Positions 31,358 through 43,602 of a stretch of DNA of 64,000 bases are shown piece by piece (the stretch's first letter is position 1; the number at the start of each line of letters is the position of its first letter). The DNA lies in NCBI GenBank assembly GCA_963556495.2, contig OY747707.1, positions 35,669,371 to 35,733,370 on the forward strand, written 5' to 3'. The notes beneath the pieces were generated by a model that did no database searches, was not told the DNA's origin, and saw nothing but the letters and a program-made list of their open reading frames with translations. The translations under genes and the position numbers were made by a program. This DNA is from Valencia hispanica (taxonomy: Eukaryota; Chordata; Actinopteri; Cyprinodontiformes; Valenciidae).

Positions 31358-34300
31358 CTCTGAAGGAGGCTCACAGGCATAAAGGTGCTGGGTCAAGCTT
31401 GACTACCCCCATTTTGCATAGTCTGTTTTCAGCAGATCACTAGGCATAAAAAACTTGTAGCTCTCTGATTTAATATGTGACTACCTCAACAAACAATCAT
31501 GATAAACTGCATAGTATATAAATTATGGAGAAGCAATGGAACTGTATAACTTTGAGCATAATCTCTCTCCTCCTGAACATGTTAAATGTAATGCTGTTAT
31601 GATAATTTTTGCATTGCATTATTTTTTCATTGTTTCAAAGTTATATTGTCGCATAACAGTGCTTCATATGACTATTGCATATAAAATAGAACGTTAACAA
31701 CTGAAAAACTTTCAAAATTGCAGAAAGCCAGTGCTTTGTAACAGTTGCATTTCATAAAAGTTTGTTTTTAAGGAGCTTTGTTACAGATTTTGTTAAAAGA
31801 ATGACCTTTTAACTCTTGATTACAACCACAGAGAAGTGGGGTAATGTGACCAATCATATAAAGTTGTTAGAAAAATCAAATTACTGCATCCTGCGGTTTA
31901 CTCACTTTATTCTGCTCAGACAGCATTTAAGAAGAGAAGAGTAAAAATCCATATAATCTTAATAAATATGCATGTAATCAGGCATGAAAATGCCCCCTGG
32001 CAGTACAATTTTAAGTCATTACAGTAAAAAAAAAATTTTTTTTTAGAAACAAAATAAATAAATAAAAACTGGCTCTCAGTTTGTGTGATCCATCCGTGAG
32101 TCTGGCACTTCGTGTATGAGCTGTGTGCCTTTCCCTCTTGTGGCTGACACAAAAATTGGCCTATTTGAAGTGAAGAAAGTGGATCTTTATGAGTTCCTCA
32201 TGATATGACAGGGAGACATCAGGGTGACGGGTGTTCTAACCCATTCTCCTCATGGTCATTGTGTGGAAGAGAAATGCTGAGAGATGACAGCGAAGAGAGC
32301 AAGCAGAATATTATCATCCTTTACCTCTGCGTGGCCTCAATCGAGCGGAGCGGCCCTTTTCTTGTCCTTTCCAGTCATTCGAAGTCTGTTTGCAGTGACA
32401 GAGTGAGAAGGCTTAGCTCACTTATTGGCGACGACAAGTAGAGCTAGCCAGCCAAGCATGTGTGTTGTCTGTAGACAGGCCTTAATAGTTAGGAATAGGG
32501 AATGAAACAGTACTTGGTAAAAACTGAAAGGAGAAAGCCACATCAGTAATTATGAGACTTACAAACTGTAACAGTAATTGGAGGTCCACTGATCAGGGTC
32601 TTGTTTCTGATTTACAGTTTTTGAAAAGCTTTGAGCTTCCAATATTGATTTTCGCTCATTTCCATTTCTGTTTTAGAGCTTTAATTGAAAACATTCAAAA
32701 TAGATTTTCTAGCCTTCCAGAAGTAAAGGAGGATGTATATCAGGAGCGGAGGTGACATCATGTGTGTGAGAGAGAAGTGGCTGTAGAAGACAGTTCTGCT
32801 GTCAATTTAAAACAAGGACAAATTGGTTATGGAGTTATTTTCCATTTTCTGAAGCAGTTCATATTCTTGATTAGCGTGGTTAATGTTACTCCATGAAAAC
32901 ATCATATTTCATGTGTATTCCAAAAAGAACCATCCTTACCTTGACTCTAAGATTTTCTTTAAACAAAAGTGCCAATGTTTCTAAATCCAGAATATTCAAT
33001 TACAGACGGACGTTGAATACTCAAAGATGTAATACAACTACAGCTTTTTTAAATTTATTTGTTTATTTATTGTATAGAAGCCTTGCTTCTTATTTAGAAA
33101 TGACAGCTTCTGTAAAAATAGTGTTCTTTGGAATAACTTTATAAATCTCAGTGCATGTGTGCCATGATCAATTTTTAAACACCTTTAATGATAAAGAAAA
33201 CAGCTAACTTTTAAGTTTTCTTTTGGGTGCAATAACTTCCACACTGAAGTATTGTAAGCCCAATATTTTAGTGGTACAGTGTTGTCTGTTCTCAAACCAG
33301 AAAACGATCACCTTTGAGTTTCTCTTCAAGAAACAATAAACAGGATAATTATCTGACTTCATTCACAAGCCAATTTCCTTTTACACCTCAACATGTCCGA
33401 ATAATGAAAAACCTCTAAGAAATAGAGAAATTGCCATGATTACATTTTTTTCAGTTTGCACTGAAACATCCTAATCCACCCCAACCAGTTAAAATGGCAA
33501 CATTCCTTCCCTAAAAATAAATGAATAAATGGACATTTATAGTATTTTTAACTGGACTGGGCTAGCTAAAACAGGATTTCATAAACCAGTTATTTTCCTT
33601 AATCCTCCCTAAGTATTTTAATTTTTTTTGCCAAAAGCAATCAAAAGCTGACTCTAAGCAAATGATAAAATAATCAATCGTTAAAAAAAGAAACAATAGT
33701 ATCTTTATTGTTGCAGAATAATCCAAAGGACTGCAGTTAGAGACGTCTTCATACAGGCAGGAATTTATTCGTCAGATATGACAAAGATAACTGCTTTTTC
33801 ACTGACCTGATTCCAGTAGCTGCATCATGCAATTTCATCATCTAAATGTTTTGTAAAATTAAAAAGTGTTAAAACCATCTGGTACGTCTTTTCTAAATAT
33901 ACAGTTACACATTCCCATGTGTTTCCTGCAGTTAGCTTCACATTTGCAGGTCTTTTATTTTGAAATATTTGTATCCATCTATACTCAGTTTAGTTCTGCT
34001 TCCTGGCCTTGTTTTGCTCCACAACTGTGTACACTTATTCAATCCACACTGTTTTTATAACTCTCATCCCTAGCTTTGTTGTACTCTACCAAAGTATCTT
34101 TGTGTTCTAAGTGGGTTTTTTTTTCTCTCTGTTCTGTTAGGCTTTCTTCTAAGGCTTTTTTTTTATGTCTGCATTCAGTCTCTGGATTCTCATGCCCAAA
34201 CCTAAAATTCAACAGCAGAGCATGATGGGCTATTTCTAAAAAAAATTGTTGGGGAGCCATGTCAACTAAAAAAAAAAAAAAATTGATTCCACTTGTGTAA

Positions 34301-34700
34301 AAAAGGTAAAATCACATCACGTTGCTGTTTTTTATTTTTTTATTTTATTTACAAAGTTTCACTTTTAGCTTAGTTTCAGATTGCATTAAAAAAGCAGTTG
34401 GCTGTCAAATCATAATTGTAGGTTAACTATCCTAATAACTAATAGCATTACTGTTTAATACATGCATGTATTGTTGTTTACTTTTTTATTTAAAAAAGAG
34501 CAAATCAGCAGTACACAAGGATGCAAAGTTTACAAAGAGTAAATTTTTTGTCATCAGTCCACAAACTAATTTCCCCAAATTCTTGGGGAAAACACCAAAA
34601 AATACTAAGGACAACCCTTTTTAATGTAGCATCAATTTCAACATTCTGTGAGTTTAAAAAGCTGGTATTAAGTCATTCCAACTACATCCTTCAAACAGCC
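31358..34700. other. No recognised feature (3.3 kb)
   Basis: AT-rich with A and T homopolymers near 32025-32045 and 34268-34281. Open frames such as 32205-32441 and complement 34039-34260 have no recognisable domain and no splice or homology support. Confidence 0.35.
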
Positions 34701-35095
34701 ATGAACACACAACGTCACTTAACGGACGAGCAGCGCCACCTGGCCATCGCGCGCCGTCGGGTCGGTGGCAAGCAGTAAGATGTTGCACGTGAACTTGATG
34801 TGTCTCAAAGTGTCATCAGCAGACTTGCATCAAGACACAGAACTACTGGCAGAGCTTGTGACAGACCCAGGAGGGGTGCCCCACGAGTGGTGCCCCACGA
34901 GTGACATACCGCAACAATGACCAGTACCTAAGGACCTATGCACTCAGACATCGTCATGCAACTGCAGCACAGCTGCAGGCCCGTTTACGAGATGTGAGGG
35001 GTACTAGGGTTTCCAGACAAACCATTCGTAACCGACTCCACCGCTTTGGCTTGAATGCCAGACGACCGTTGCAGGTTACTCTACTGACACTGACA
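34701..35095 (+). pseudogene. Tc1-like transposase, N-terminal DNA-binding fragment
   Basis: From an ATG at 34701 the translation reads MNTQRHLTDEQRHLAIARRR, a TAA, then DVARELDVSQSVISRLASRH, RTTGRACDRPRRGAPRV, and in a further frame DQYLRTYALRHRHATAAQLQ and VSRQTIRNRLHRFGLNARRP. This is the paired helix-turn-helix DNA-binding part of Tc1-like transposases (first HTH, a GRPR-like PRRGAPR linker, second HTH). It stops around 35095 before any catalytic block. An in-frame TAA (34776-34778) and a frame change are present. It is a different subfamily from A and B. No terminal repeats were seen. Confidence 0.8.
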
Positions 35096-36593
35096 CTAAC
35101 CCATCCTGGGTGTTTCAGGTGTTTCCACAGCACTGTAGATGATCTAAATTTGGTTAGCAGAATTTTTTGTTCTAGTTTGCATTGGAATAAAGAAAATCTT
35201 TAAACAGAATCAGAAAACACCTTTTGTGGTCGCGAGTAACCTTGTAGCTAAAGGAGGGCAAGTTTCCACCTCAGGCTGGACAGCTGTAGCTGGAAAGACT
35301 GTCTTAAAGTATTTTATTAGTATGGCCAGAACACAGATGGGAATAAAGCTGGGAAGGTTTTCTCCAAAACATTTTACAGACTGTTTTGGTTCATCTCATA
35401 CCAGTCTCTAAAAACAGCTTTGTCAAATGTCTTTAAGGTTTGTATTTTCACAGTATAAAGATAAGTTGTGTACTGAAAATCAGGAGAGTACTTCATTTTT
35501 TTAAATGAAAACAATAAGCTTGAAGATCATTAGAAATTCTTTGGTCTGTAATACAAGCTGGAAATAGCTCAGTTCACCCAAAAAGACAAGGAAGGCAGTA
35601 TTCCAGTAATGTGCCAGACCATCTGGAGCTTTCAAGGACGTTTTGATAAGACAGACGAAAAAATGGCACCAGTACTGTTACAATCAGTTGCTGCATGTCA
35701 AAGCTTATTAGGTTTAAATTTGCTCCGTTTCTTTGCTCATAATAAAACTCGTCTTGGAGAGCTTCTTTCCTGTTCACTGCATCATGGTTAATCTTTGGAT
35801 CAAAAAAGACCCCCGAGTGCATTGGCTGCCCCTCTGTGGTCAGTCCCCTGGCTTCAAGACTTCAGGCCTGGATGATCTGCTGCTTCGTCTCTCCTGTGTG
35901 ACAAAGTCTCCTCTATCCGAAGTTAATTTTTAATGACACAGTTTGTTATGTGGGTCCACAGGGGGCTTTTAGCGGCTGTGCTTTAATAACATGAGTCTCA
36001 CTGCTTGTTCCCATCTGAGAAGGCTTCATTAAAGGTAGTGGAAGAAAAAGAAAGCACTTTGAATTCCCAGATTTGAGCCAATTCTAACTTTATATTTCTG
36101 TCCATCTGTATGTCTGGCGTTTTTATGGCTAGATTTTCTTTATTTTGACAGCCATAAATAATCAAGATATTTGAAGGAAGGAATATGAAGGACCCCCTGA
36201 TGGCCACTTTGTAAATTGATACTGCTGCTATTACTATGTTGAACCCCTTTTTCCATCAAGACACTCCTTAGTCTTCGATAAAATTTCTCTCTGAGCATAC
36301 AGAGAGACCTTTTAACCATTCCTCTTTGTATAATCGTTTTGCATTTCTTTCTTCAGCTTATACCACAGGTTTTTATAGGACTTAGGCCTGTGATCTTAGA
36401 TAGAAATAAAAAAGGGTTCCTTTTGATTTTTTTGTAACCCATTCTGTGTGGGTTTGGTTCTCTGTCTTGGATAATTCCCCTGCTTAAAGAACCAGTGATG
36501 ATTCTTTTTGACTCCACCATGTTTTAATTTAGAATGTCCTTATGTTTCAAACAGTTTATAACTACACACACTCAAACATGTTGGTGTGTGTGT
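35096..36593. other. No firm feature; possible decayed transposase near 36240-36520
   Basis: The stretch CCATTCCTCTTTGTATAATC onward looks like the reverse of a Tc1-like C-terminal region, but only a few words fit. The rest, including open frames around 35574-35822, shows no domain. Confidence 0.3.
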
Positions 36594-36636
36594 GTGTGTG
36601 TGTGCGTGTGTGTGTGTGTGTGTGGGTGTGTGTGCG

Positions 36637-36673
<37 letters not shown>
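36594..36673. repeat. (TG)n microsatellite, imperfect
   Basis: TG dinucleotide array with CGTG and GGTG interruptions. The cysteine/valine-rich open frames across it are artefacts. Confidence 0.96.
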
Positions 36674-36676
<3 letters not shown>

Positions 36677-37744
36677 TGTAACATCAACTTGCCTGAATTT
36701 CTTTACTGTATATTGAACTTGAAAGCATTTAGTGGTGATATGTTTTTGATTCTAGATTAAGATTCACCATGTTGAGGTGATCAATCAAATTTGTAGATAA
36801 ACTCATGGCATAAAAAGTATTTGTTTGCTCCTGCTCTTCATCAATATTTTTTGATGTGAGGTCAAAAGTTTAATTGATAATTTTTCCTGGTTTGAGGCAC
36901 ACAAAGGTTCACACTCAGCCGGGCCGGCGGGCTTGGAAATAAAAGCAGATGGTGTAAATTGAATTCCAACTGGGTCTAATTTCTTGCTGGCCCACTTTAT
37001 TTTTTTGATCATTTGCCATCTACAGAAGATACTATAAATATTGTATATTTTAGAAGAAATAAATCCTGGCGATAAACTACTGGTTAAAGATATATTGGGA
37101 TTAACTAGATTCATAGTTCCAGGATGAAACATTTATTTCACAATGTATAAGATGTATATGTTTGGTTGTCCTTCTAACTTTACATTTCGATTTGTTTTTG
37201 CAGATGTTTAGGAGTTCTCAAACCATATTCTTATATCTAGTAGTAGAAAGGATGGAATGAGCTATTCCCTGAAATTCTGAAATCGTGCAAGATATTTGCA
37301 ATAAAATCTAAGGTTATGCCCAATGGTTGTGCTTATCTGTTTTGTCAGTTCAAGGCTGAGATAGTAACTAAATGGGAAAACAAGAGTAAACGCAGGACCA
37401 TTGGTGAAAAAAAGGTATTGCCCTATACTTTTTAGCTGTTAGCTGTTAAAGAGAGGTGATGTTTGTGGTTTTACATTGAAGGCATTTTAATATGATCAAT
37501 AATGGCATCCATGATTTAACATTGAAAGAGTAATTGTTTTGCCTTCTGCCAATCTCTGTCTCATATGTCCTGCTCTGTGATCTGTAGTTGGATATCCAAC
37601 AGCTTTATGTGAAGGAAAGGGATATGAGTTGCTGAAATGCTGTCCATTAAATATTTTGATGTTCAAAATAAAGTGTTATCTTCATGAAGTAGGAGAAAAC
37701 TTTTTTCTGCTTACAATTAATTGACACCGCATTGAAATATGTTA
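36674..37744. other. No recognised feature
   Basis: AT-rich sequence without a recognisable gene. Confidence 0.35.
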
Positions 37745-37745
37745 C

Positions 37746-37815
37746 AAGTTGAAGTAAATCAAATAGAATTTTATTTGTAGAGCACTTTTTATGATCAAGT
37801 CAGCACAAAGTGCTG
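37746..37815 (-). repeat. Antisense LINE 3' tail
   Basis: GAAGTAAATCAAATAGAATT, TTATTTGTAGAGCACTTTTT and CAGCACAAAGTGCT are the reverse of the tail seen at 31255-31357. Only the very end of the LINE is present. Confidence 0.6.
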
Positions 37816-38131
37816 TTGTTAATGATCTATTATCTTTTCCACACTGTTATCAATGAGTCATATCAAAACCGAGACTGAACATGCTAACGCAAGATTAGCA
37901 GCCAACAATCTGCAAAATAATGTTATCAGTTAAACAATTATGTAAGTTTACTGAATACTGTAGCTGGAGTGTTACTTCTTTTGTAATGTTATATGTTTAG
38001 ATGCTGTCCTGGAGAAACAGGTCTTGGAACATAATATCTGTTGTCAAGGAGGGGAAAAAACGAAAGAAAAGGCTTAAGCATTTGGAAAATCATTGGTGAA
38101 TGAACTAAACTAAATGTGTCGCAATACTGAT
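37816..38131. other. No recognised feature
   Basis: AT-rich, nothing recognised. Confidence 0.35.
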
Positions 38132-38602
38132 GAACCAGTGACGTGCGGTGAGGTTCATGACTGGTGAGGCACAGACTCTTATTGAATCAGAATTATTAAA
38201 CTCAAATTAGAAGCTTGTATTTCAGTTCTTTTTATTAATTTATTTTTAATTGTGCTTTAATCAATTCCATGCTTTTAACAATATGATAGCATGAAAAATA
38301 ATATATTTAATATTCTGTAAAATTAGTTATTCATTTTTGGCTGATCTTTTTTTTATATGAAATTGAAAATTGTGTATGATCTTACATTTGTGTATGAAGT
38401 GCATTCATCTATCCTGCTCTGCAAATATCTCTATCACTCTCAGGTAAAAAATCCTCTTTGTTTGCCTTCATTTTTAAAAATTTCACTGCTTCCCTGGAGA
38501 TAATTCCTAAGGAGTAAAGTTGTCCTGAAATGCTTCTATTCCGATTGTGCTTTATGTATATTTCTGATAGTGCTTTCAAAGGCCAATCAGAAAGACTAAA
38601 TA
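38132..38602. repeat. Left part of an outer DNA-transposon-like repeat
   Basis: CAGTGACGTGCGGTGAGGTT followed by CATGACTGGTGAGGCACAGA is a start I recall from a common fish repeat. The sequence then runs to the TA where the Tc1 element at 38603 is inserted. The right-hand counterpart is probably 41624-41970. No matching right terminus was found, so the class is open. Confidence 0.5.
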
Positions 38603-38669
38603 CAGTGGAGTGAAAATTGTTCTCCGACTTAAAAAGATGAGAGAGGCCTGTAATTTTTATCATAGGTAT

Positions 38670-38677
38670 ACCTCAAC
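38670..38677. repeat. Left target-site duplication (ACCTCAAC) of the nested hAT
   Basis: ACCTCAAC is repeated exactly at 40112-40119. Joining the outer flanks restores the Tc1 sequence CATAGGTATACCTCAACTAT. Confidence 0.93.
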
Positions 38678-40111
38678 CAATGTTCCCTTTAAGTTGCGCG
38701 CGTGCGTAATTGCGCACTGCCGAAAAAATCTAACCTGCACAATAAAATCTAACCTGAATTGCAAAAAAAACAAAACAACAACAAACAATTAATTCTGTGC
38801 TATTTTGCAGTATGAATCAATGAGCATATGCACTGATTTCCATTTCCAGCGGAGGCCCTGCACCGGTCCAGTTAGAGCACACTCGCCCGAACCCGTATTC
38901 CATGGTTATTCACATGTCAATGCGGCAGAGACCCGCACACTAACACAACACAGATTAAACATAGACACGGGTATGCAAATAAGACTAAGTAAAAAAAAAA
39001 AAAAATGTATCATCCAGACACAAACTCAGATCCTCCTGTTTATATAGGAGCGGAGCACTTTCATCTATGCACAGAGCGGCTGACAGCGCCATGTTCGTGC
39101 GCTATGAAATGTGCTTGAATTATTTAGAAAGTCTGTAGTGTTTGGTGGAATTTTCTTTAATAAAAAGGGAGATTATAAAATGTTCTGAAAACATCTTTGC
39201 TTCAAGACAATAAGGTTTATGTCATTGAGTGACCAGTGGCTGGCTGCTCCAACCAATAATGCCATTCACATATGTATTTACGCAGCTGATCAATCGATAT
39301 TTGTGCTACGTTTCAAGTATCCAGCGCAGACTGTGAAAGACGTTTTAGTTTAATGAATCATATCAAAACAGCATCGAGAAATCGTCTTGAATTGGATCAT
39401 TTGGATCAGCTGATGCGCATGAAGTCAAAGCTGCAAGCAGCTGAGGTCATCAACCTGGACAACGTGTACAATCACTGGATACGTGAGGAGAGACGAAACA
39501 AAAGCAGCGAAATTTAAGTCAGATTTGAGCTTTTCTAGTGTCATTTATTTACAATGTTCATTTATGAAAATTGATCATTAAATATTGTCACCAGTTTATG
39601 AGTAGCAGAAATACAAATAATTGTATGATTATATAGCCTACTGTATTTTGCAGACAGAGTTACAGGACCTTCTCCCAGACCAGTCTTACCCAGTGCTCAG
39701 CAAGAGCTTCACACAATGGCTCATGCTTATAATACAAGTCAGATCTTTATAATAAAAATGTTAAGTGTGTTTTCAAAATTTGAGTTCATAGCTTGGTTTA
39801 CTTGGCAGTTCATGTTTCTCCACAGTTACAATGAAATATTTATACTTACAATAGTGTTAACACACTACACAGTTCATGAATAAGATCTTTATCCCACTTA
39901 CTATGAAAATGACAATGTACTTAATTAAAAAGTATTCTCCCAGAAATTTAAATGCTATAATTTGATTATTTTAAAAAACTATGTAAACTAGATGGATGCG
40001 ATGCTGGCATGACCACAGTGCACACATCTGATGTTGCTCACAGTAGTCAAAAGGACTGCTCAGGGCGTTTGTGTGTTTGCTCAGACACATGAAAAATTAG
40101 AGGGAACGTTG
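38678..40111 (+). mobile_element. hAT element inserted in Tc1 family C
   Basis: Termini CAATGTTCCCTTTAA (38678) and TTAGAGGGAACGTTG (end 40111) are inverted with two mismatches and are flanked by the 8-bp duplication ACCTCAAC. The interior encodes the hAT C-terminal dimerisation motif at 39290-39517, which confirms the superfamily independently. At 1434 bp it is too short for a full hAT transposase, so it is a deletion derivative. Its left end carries GC-rich GCGCGCGTGCGTAATTGCGC. Confidence 0.94.
39290..39517 (+). pseudogene. hAT transposase C-terminal dimerisation region
   Basis: The open frame reads TFQVSSADCERRFSLMNHIK, TASRNRLELDHLDQLMRMKS, then AAEVINLDNVYNHWIREERR and a TAA at 39515. 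hAT transposases end with a dimerisation (hATC) region with the signature P-V-S-S-A-x-C-E-R-x-F-S, followed by I-K-T and R-N-R-L. Here Q-V-S-S-A-D-C-E-R-R-F-S fits nearly perfectly. A TGA lies just before 39290 and nothing of the N-terminal BED finger or the RNase H-like catalytic core was recognised upstream. The tail itself has no internal stop, so this part decayed little. Confidence 0.9.
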
Positions 40112-40119
40112 ACCTCAAC
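40112..40119. repeat. Right target-site duplication (ACCTCAAC) of the nested hAT
   Basis: Exact copy of 38670-38677. Confidence 0.93.
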
Positions 40120-40254
40120 TATGAGAGACAAAATGAGAAAAACAAAATCCTGAAAATCACATGGTCAGATTTCAGAATTTATTTTCAAATTATGGTGGAA
40201 AATAAGTATTTGGTCAATAACAAAAGTTAATCTCAAAACATTGTTATATACCCT

Positions 40255-41255
40255 TTATTGCCAATGACAGAGGTCAAACTTTTCTCTAAGTCTTCACAAG
40301 GTTTTCACACACTGTTGCTGGAATTTTTACCCATTCCTCCTTGCAGGTCTCCTCCAGAGCAGTGATGTTTTGGGACTGTAGCTGGGCAACACGGACTTTC
40401 AACTCCCTCCAAAGATTTTCTATGAGGTTGAGATCTAGTAGACTGGCTAGGCCACTCCAGGACTTTGAAATGCTTCTTACAAAGCCACTCCTTCGTTACC
40501 CGGGTGGTGTGTTTGGGATCATTGTCATGCTGAAAGACCCAGCAACGTTTCATCTTCAATGCCCTTGCTGATGGAAGGAGGATTCACTCAAACTCTCACG
40601 ATAAATGGCCCCATTCATTCTGTCCTTTACACGGATCAGTCATCGTGGTCTCTTTGCAGAAAAACAGCCCCAAAGAATGATGCTTCCACCCCCATGCTTC
40701 CCAGTAGGTATGGTGTTCTTTGGATGCAACTCAGCATTCTTTCTCCTCTAAACATGACAAGTAGAGTTTTTACCAAAAAGTTCTACTTTGGTTTCATCTG
40801 ACTATGTGACATTCTCCCAATCCTCTTCTGGATAATCCAAATGCTCTCTAGCAAACTTCAGACGGGCCTGGGCATGTACTGGCTTAAGCAGGGGGACATG
40901 TCTGGCACTGCAGGTTTTGAGTCCCTGGCGGTGTAGTGTGTTACTGATGGTAGCCTTTGTTACTTTGGTCCCAGCTCTCTGCAGGTTATTCATTAGGTCC
41001 CCCTTGTGTGGTTCTGAGATTTTTGCTCATCGTTCTTGTGATCATTTTGACCCTACGGGGTGTGATCTTGCTTGGAGCCCCAGATCAAGGGAGATTGTCA
41101 GTGCTCTTGTACGCCTTCCATTTTCTAATAATTGCTCCCACAGTTGATTTCTTCACACCAAACTGCTTACCTACTGCAGATTCAGTCTTCCCAGTCTGGT
41201 GCAGGTCTACAATTTTGTTTCTGGTGTTGTTTGACAGTTCTTTGGTCTTGGCCAT
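40255..41255 (-). pseudogene. Tc1-family transposase pseudogene (family C)
   Basis: From an intact ATG at 41255 (minus strand) the product reads [40 protein letters not shown] and [15 protein letters not shown], the first helix-turn-helix. An in-frame TGA replaces the Arg of the usual LPRSGAP linker. After a frame change come AGTKVTKATISNTLHRQGL and PVHAQARLKFAREHLD. The Trp of WSDETK is a TAG stop, but the Asp (SDETKVELF) remains. After a second frame change [18 protein letters not shown] keeps the second Asp, and the SPDLNPIEN block is broken by a small deletion. About 1.0 kb equals the full family length, so this is a complete gene killed by two stops and two or three indels. Confidence 0.9.
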
Positions 41256-41623
41256 AGTGGAGTTTGGAGTGTGACTGTTTGAGGTTGTGCACAGGTGTCT
41301 TTTATACTGATAACGGGTTCAAACAGGTGCCATTAATACAAGTAAAGAGTGGAGGACACAGGAGCCTCTTACAGAAGAAGTTCCAGGTCTGTGAGAGCCA
41401 GATATCTTGCTTGTTTGTAGGTGATTAAATATTTATTTTCCACCTTAATTTGCAAATAAATTCTTTAAAAATCAGATCATGTGATTTTCTGGATTTTCTT
41501 TTCTCATTTTGTCTCTCACAGTTGAGGTATACCTATGATGAAAATTAAAGGCTTCTCTCATATTTTTAAGTGGGAGAACTTTCACAATTGGTGGCTGAAT
41601 AAATACTTTTTCAACCCACTGTA

Positions 41624-41970
41624 TGTCACACACATTTGTTAAATATATAAGACAGACTGTAGAATATCAACATATGTTGTATATGTTTAATCAAACATGT
41701 ATATTGGTGATTTAAAGAGAAACAAAAATGAGCATGTGCCTGTTTCATTCACTGTGTGTGACACAGCGCCACTAGAGGTGAGGCACAACACAGCACTGCC
41801 TCGCCTCCTACTTCATCCCCCCCAGGCAATAGGTAAATTCATTATTATATTATGTAAATTCAGTGATTTTGACCATAATTTTTTTTAAACATGATAGAAA
41901 ACTAATTTACACAACAGATAAGTTGAAAAACTGATTTTTTCATCATCATTTTTAGTGGCAATTTTATTTA
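41624..41970. repeat. Probable right part of the outer repeat around Tc1 family C
   Basis: Sequence after the Tc1 TA duplication, including AGGTGAGGCACAACACAGCA and CTGCCTCGCCTCCTACTTCA. The GTGAGGCAC word also occurs in the left part at 38166. No terminus was identified before hAT copy 2 begins at about 41971. Assignment is inference. Confidence 0.4.
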
Positions 41971-42791
41971 AACAGCGGAAACATGCTACAGGGAAATGTG
42001 ACTTCTGTCTTCAAGAAGAGACTGTGGAACATGTTATATTATTTTGCCTGAAGTAAACTGTTGAGAAACCTGGAAGCCTACAAAATTGACAAGATATCAA
42101 ATTGCAACTGGACATCAGACCTTTTAAAAGAAATGAAGTTCTTAAACATACATTTACTGAGATATCTCAAGAAAATGAAATTAATAGAGAGAATATAGTT
42201 GTTTGTTTTTTAGTACTTTGTAAAAATAAGTAGGGCATATTTAGCATGCATCAAATGTTTCTTGCCAACCGCCATTAAACAGAAGTTTATTGCTCATGAT
42301 ATTGTTTTCAGTGGGGTTTTTTTTGTCATAAGTTTTAAATGTCCTACGTTTTTGAACTCGGCATACATTTCGAACGTTCCTTGAATGCACCACATGTGCG
42401 CGATGCAGCTTAATAGACAAGTTTCTGCCTTAATTCCAGTTGAAAGATCGGTGTTATATAAATGCAGATTTATTTTTTACTTTTGAATCAACATTAACTA
42501 CAAAACAACTTCGTTTGTGAGTGGATGAAATGAACCGAAAAAGGTTTATGATTGGTCAGTGGACATACTCTGATCATGCTGCGCAGATCATTCTGTTTCT
42601 GAGCGTAGGAAAGGAGCAAGCTGTGTCTCTAAAATGCAGGAATTATCGGCGACAAAGTCACACAGAAAGTAGCTAAGGGTGGGCAGAAATGTCGCTAGAT
42701 TTGTCGCTAGGCGCTTTTTGGAAAAAAAGTCGTTAAGGGGGTCTGAAAAGTCGTTAGAAATAGCGACAAAGTCGCTAAGTTGGCAACACTG
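41971..42791 (+). mobile_element. hAT-type element, copy 2 of the 8.1 kb family, left-truncated
   Basis: It begins inside the carried LINE fragment (GGAAACATGCTACAGGGAAA, encoding GKHATGKCDFCLQEETVEH). It then follows copy 1 through AGTAGGGCATATTTAGCATG, GATGCAGCTTAATAGACAAG, AAAGATCGGTGTTATATAAA and GGCGACAAAGTCACACAGAA to the terminus AGTTGGCAACACTG at 42791. It lacks both L2 insertions of copy 1 and keeps about 40 bases of GTCGCTA-type subterminal repeats that copy 1 lost. The left terminus is absent. Open frames spanning 42679-43029 straddle the element end and are not real. Confidence 0.88.
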
Positions 42792-43290
42792 TCTGAGTCT
42801 TCAGGCCCCAGTGCCTGCACCTCGCCTCCAGGCCTCAGTGCCTGCACGTCGCTTTCAAGCCCAGAAACCTGAGCTCCCCGAGGGGGTCGAGGATGACCCA
42901 CCTCTGCCTGCAGAGCCAGCTCCTTCAGCTATCCTCCTTTGTTGCCGGCCAACCGTCTTCCTGACCTCCAGGGGCGTACCCTCTGAGATTCAGGCCCTGC
43001 TTCCGTGGGTCCCCTCTACCCACCCTTGAAACTGTGATTCTTTTCTTTTCTTCTCTGTTGGTCGTCTGGTATCTACTCTTAGAGAGGGGGGTCCTGTCAA
43101 AACCTCTTCACTTTGCTCTGCTTACTTCCTGTCTCATCATTGTCTACACCTGACTTCAGTCCTAGTCACCACCTGATCCTAATCCTCCCTTGTGTATTTA
43201 AGCTCTTCACCTCGTCTCACTCTCTGTCGGCTGATACTGTTTCAATCATCATGTACAAAGATTAAATAAAGTGATTAAACTGTATTATTT
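42792..43290 (+). repeat. Retroelement-derived block: Pro-rich coding tail and LTR-like promoter
   Basis: From 42792 the frame reads [40 protein letters not shown] and a stop after WVPSTHP, a Pro/Ala-rich style common next to LTRs in fish retroelements. An LTR-like stretch follows: TGTCAAAACCTCTTCAC, CACCTGACTTCAGTCCTAGT, CACCTGATCC, TGTGTATTTAAGCTCTTCAC (TATA-like), TCACTCTCTGTCGG and GATTAAATAAAG (poly-A signal). No second LTR or pol gene is present. Could be a solo LTR with a flanking coding relic. No env-like sequence was seen. Confidence 0.5.
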
Positions 43291-43602
43291 TTAAACCATT
43301 ACTTTTTTACGCCCACTTCTGCCGTTCTCCACAGAATGGAATTTGAACAGGTTTTGTATTGTTTATGTCTTTTCTTTTTCTTTCACCGAATATTTAGCAT
43401 TTAAGCAAAACATTTAGCTTTCTGGTAACGCCTGAACCACAGACAGATTATGGAAAAACATTTAGCTAACTAAGGCTATTTTTTCAGCAATCACAAACAT
43501 TTGTAATTATTTTGTTGTAACTAATTCTTGTAGATGTGTGTTGAATGTTTAGAATTGTTTCTAGAGTTCAGTAACAACCAATGTCACTTATCTTGCTCCA
43601 GT
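43291..43602. other. No recognised feature
   Basis: AT-rich. Confidence 0.35.

Larger units (their letters stand above)
38603..41621 (-). mobile_element. Full-length Tc1/mariner element (family C) split by a hAT insertion
   Basis: The left end CAGTGGAGTGAAAATTG (after TA, 38601-38602) and right end TACTTTTTCAACCCACTG (before TA, 41622-41623) are inverted. Next to them, TCTCCGACTTAAAAAGATGA and its counterpart AAGTGGGAGAACTTTCACAA match, so terminal repeats extend beyond 70 bp. Removing the 38678-40111 insert and one 8-bp duplication leaves about 1.58 kb, the normal Tc1 size. The transposase runs on the minus strand (40255-41255). Confidence 0.92.

Noticed and set aside
36534..36760. Cys/Val-rich open frames
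   Set aside because: They are translations of the TG microsatellite.
42679..43029. 116-codon open frame
   Set aside because: It crosses the end of hAT copy 2 into unrelated retroelement sequence, so the fusion is accidental.
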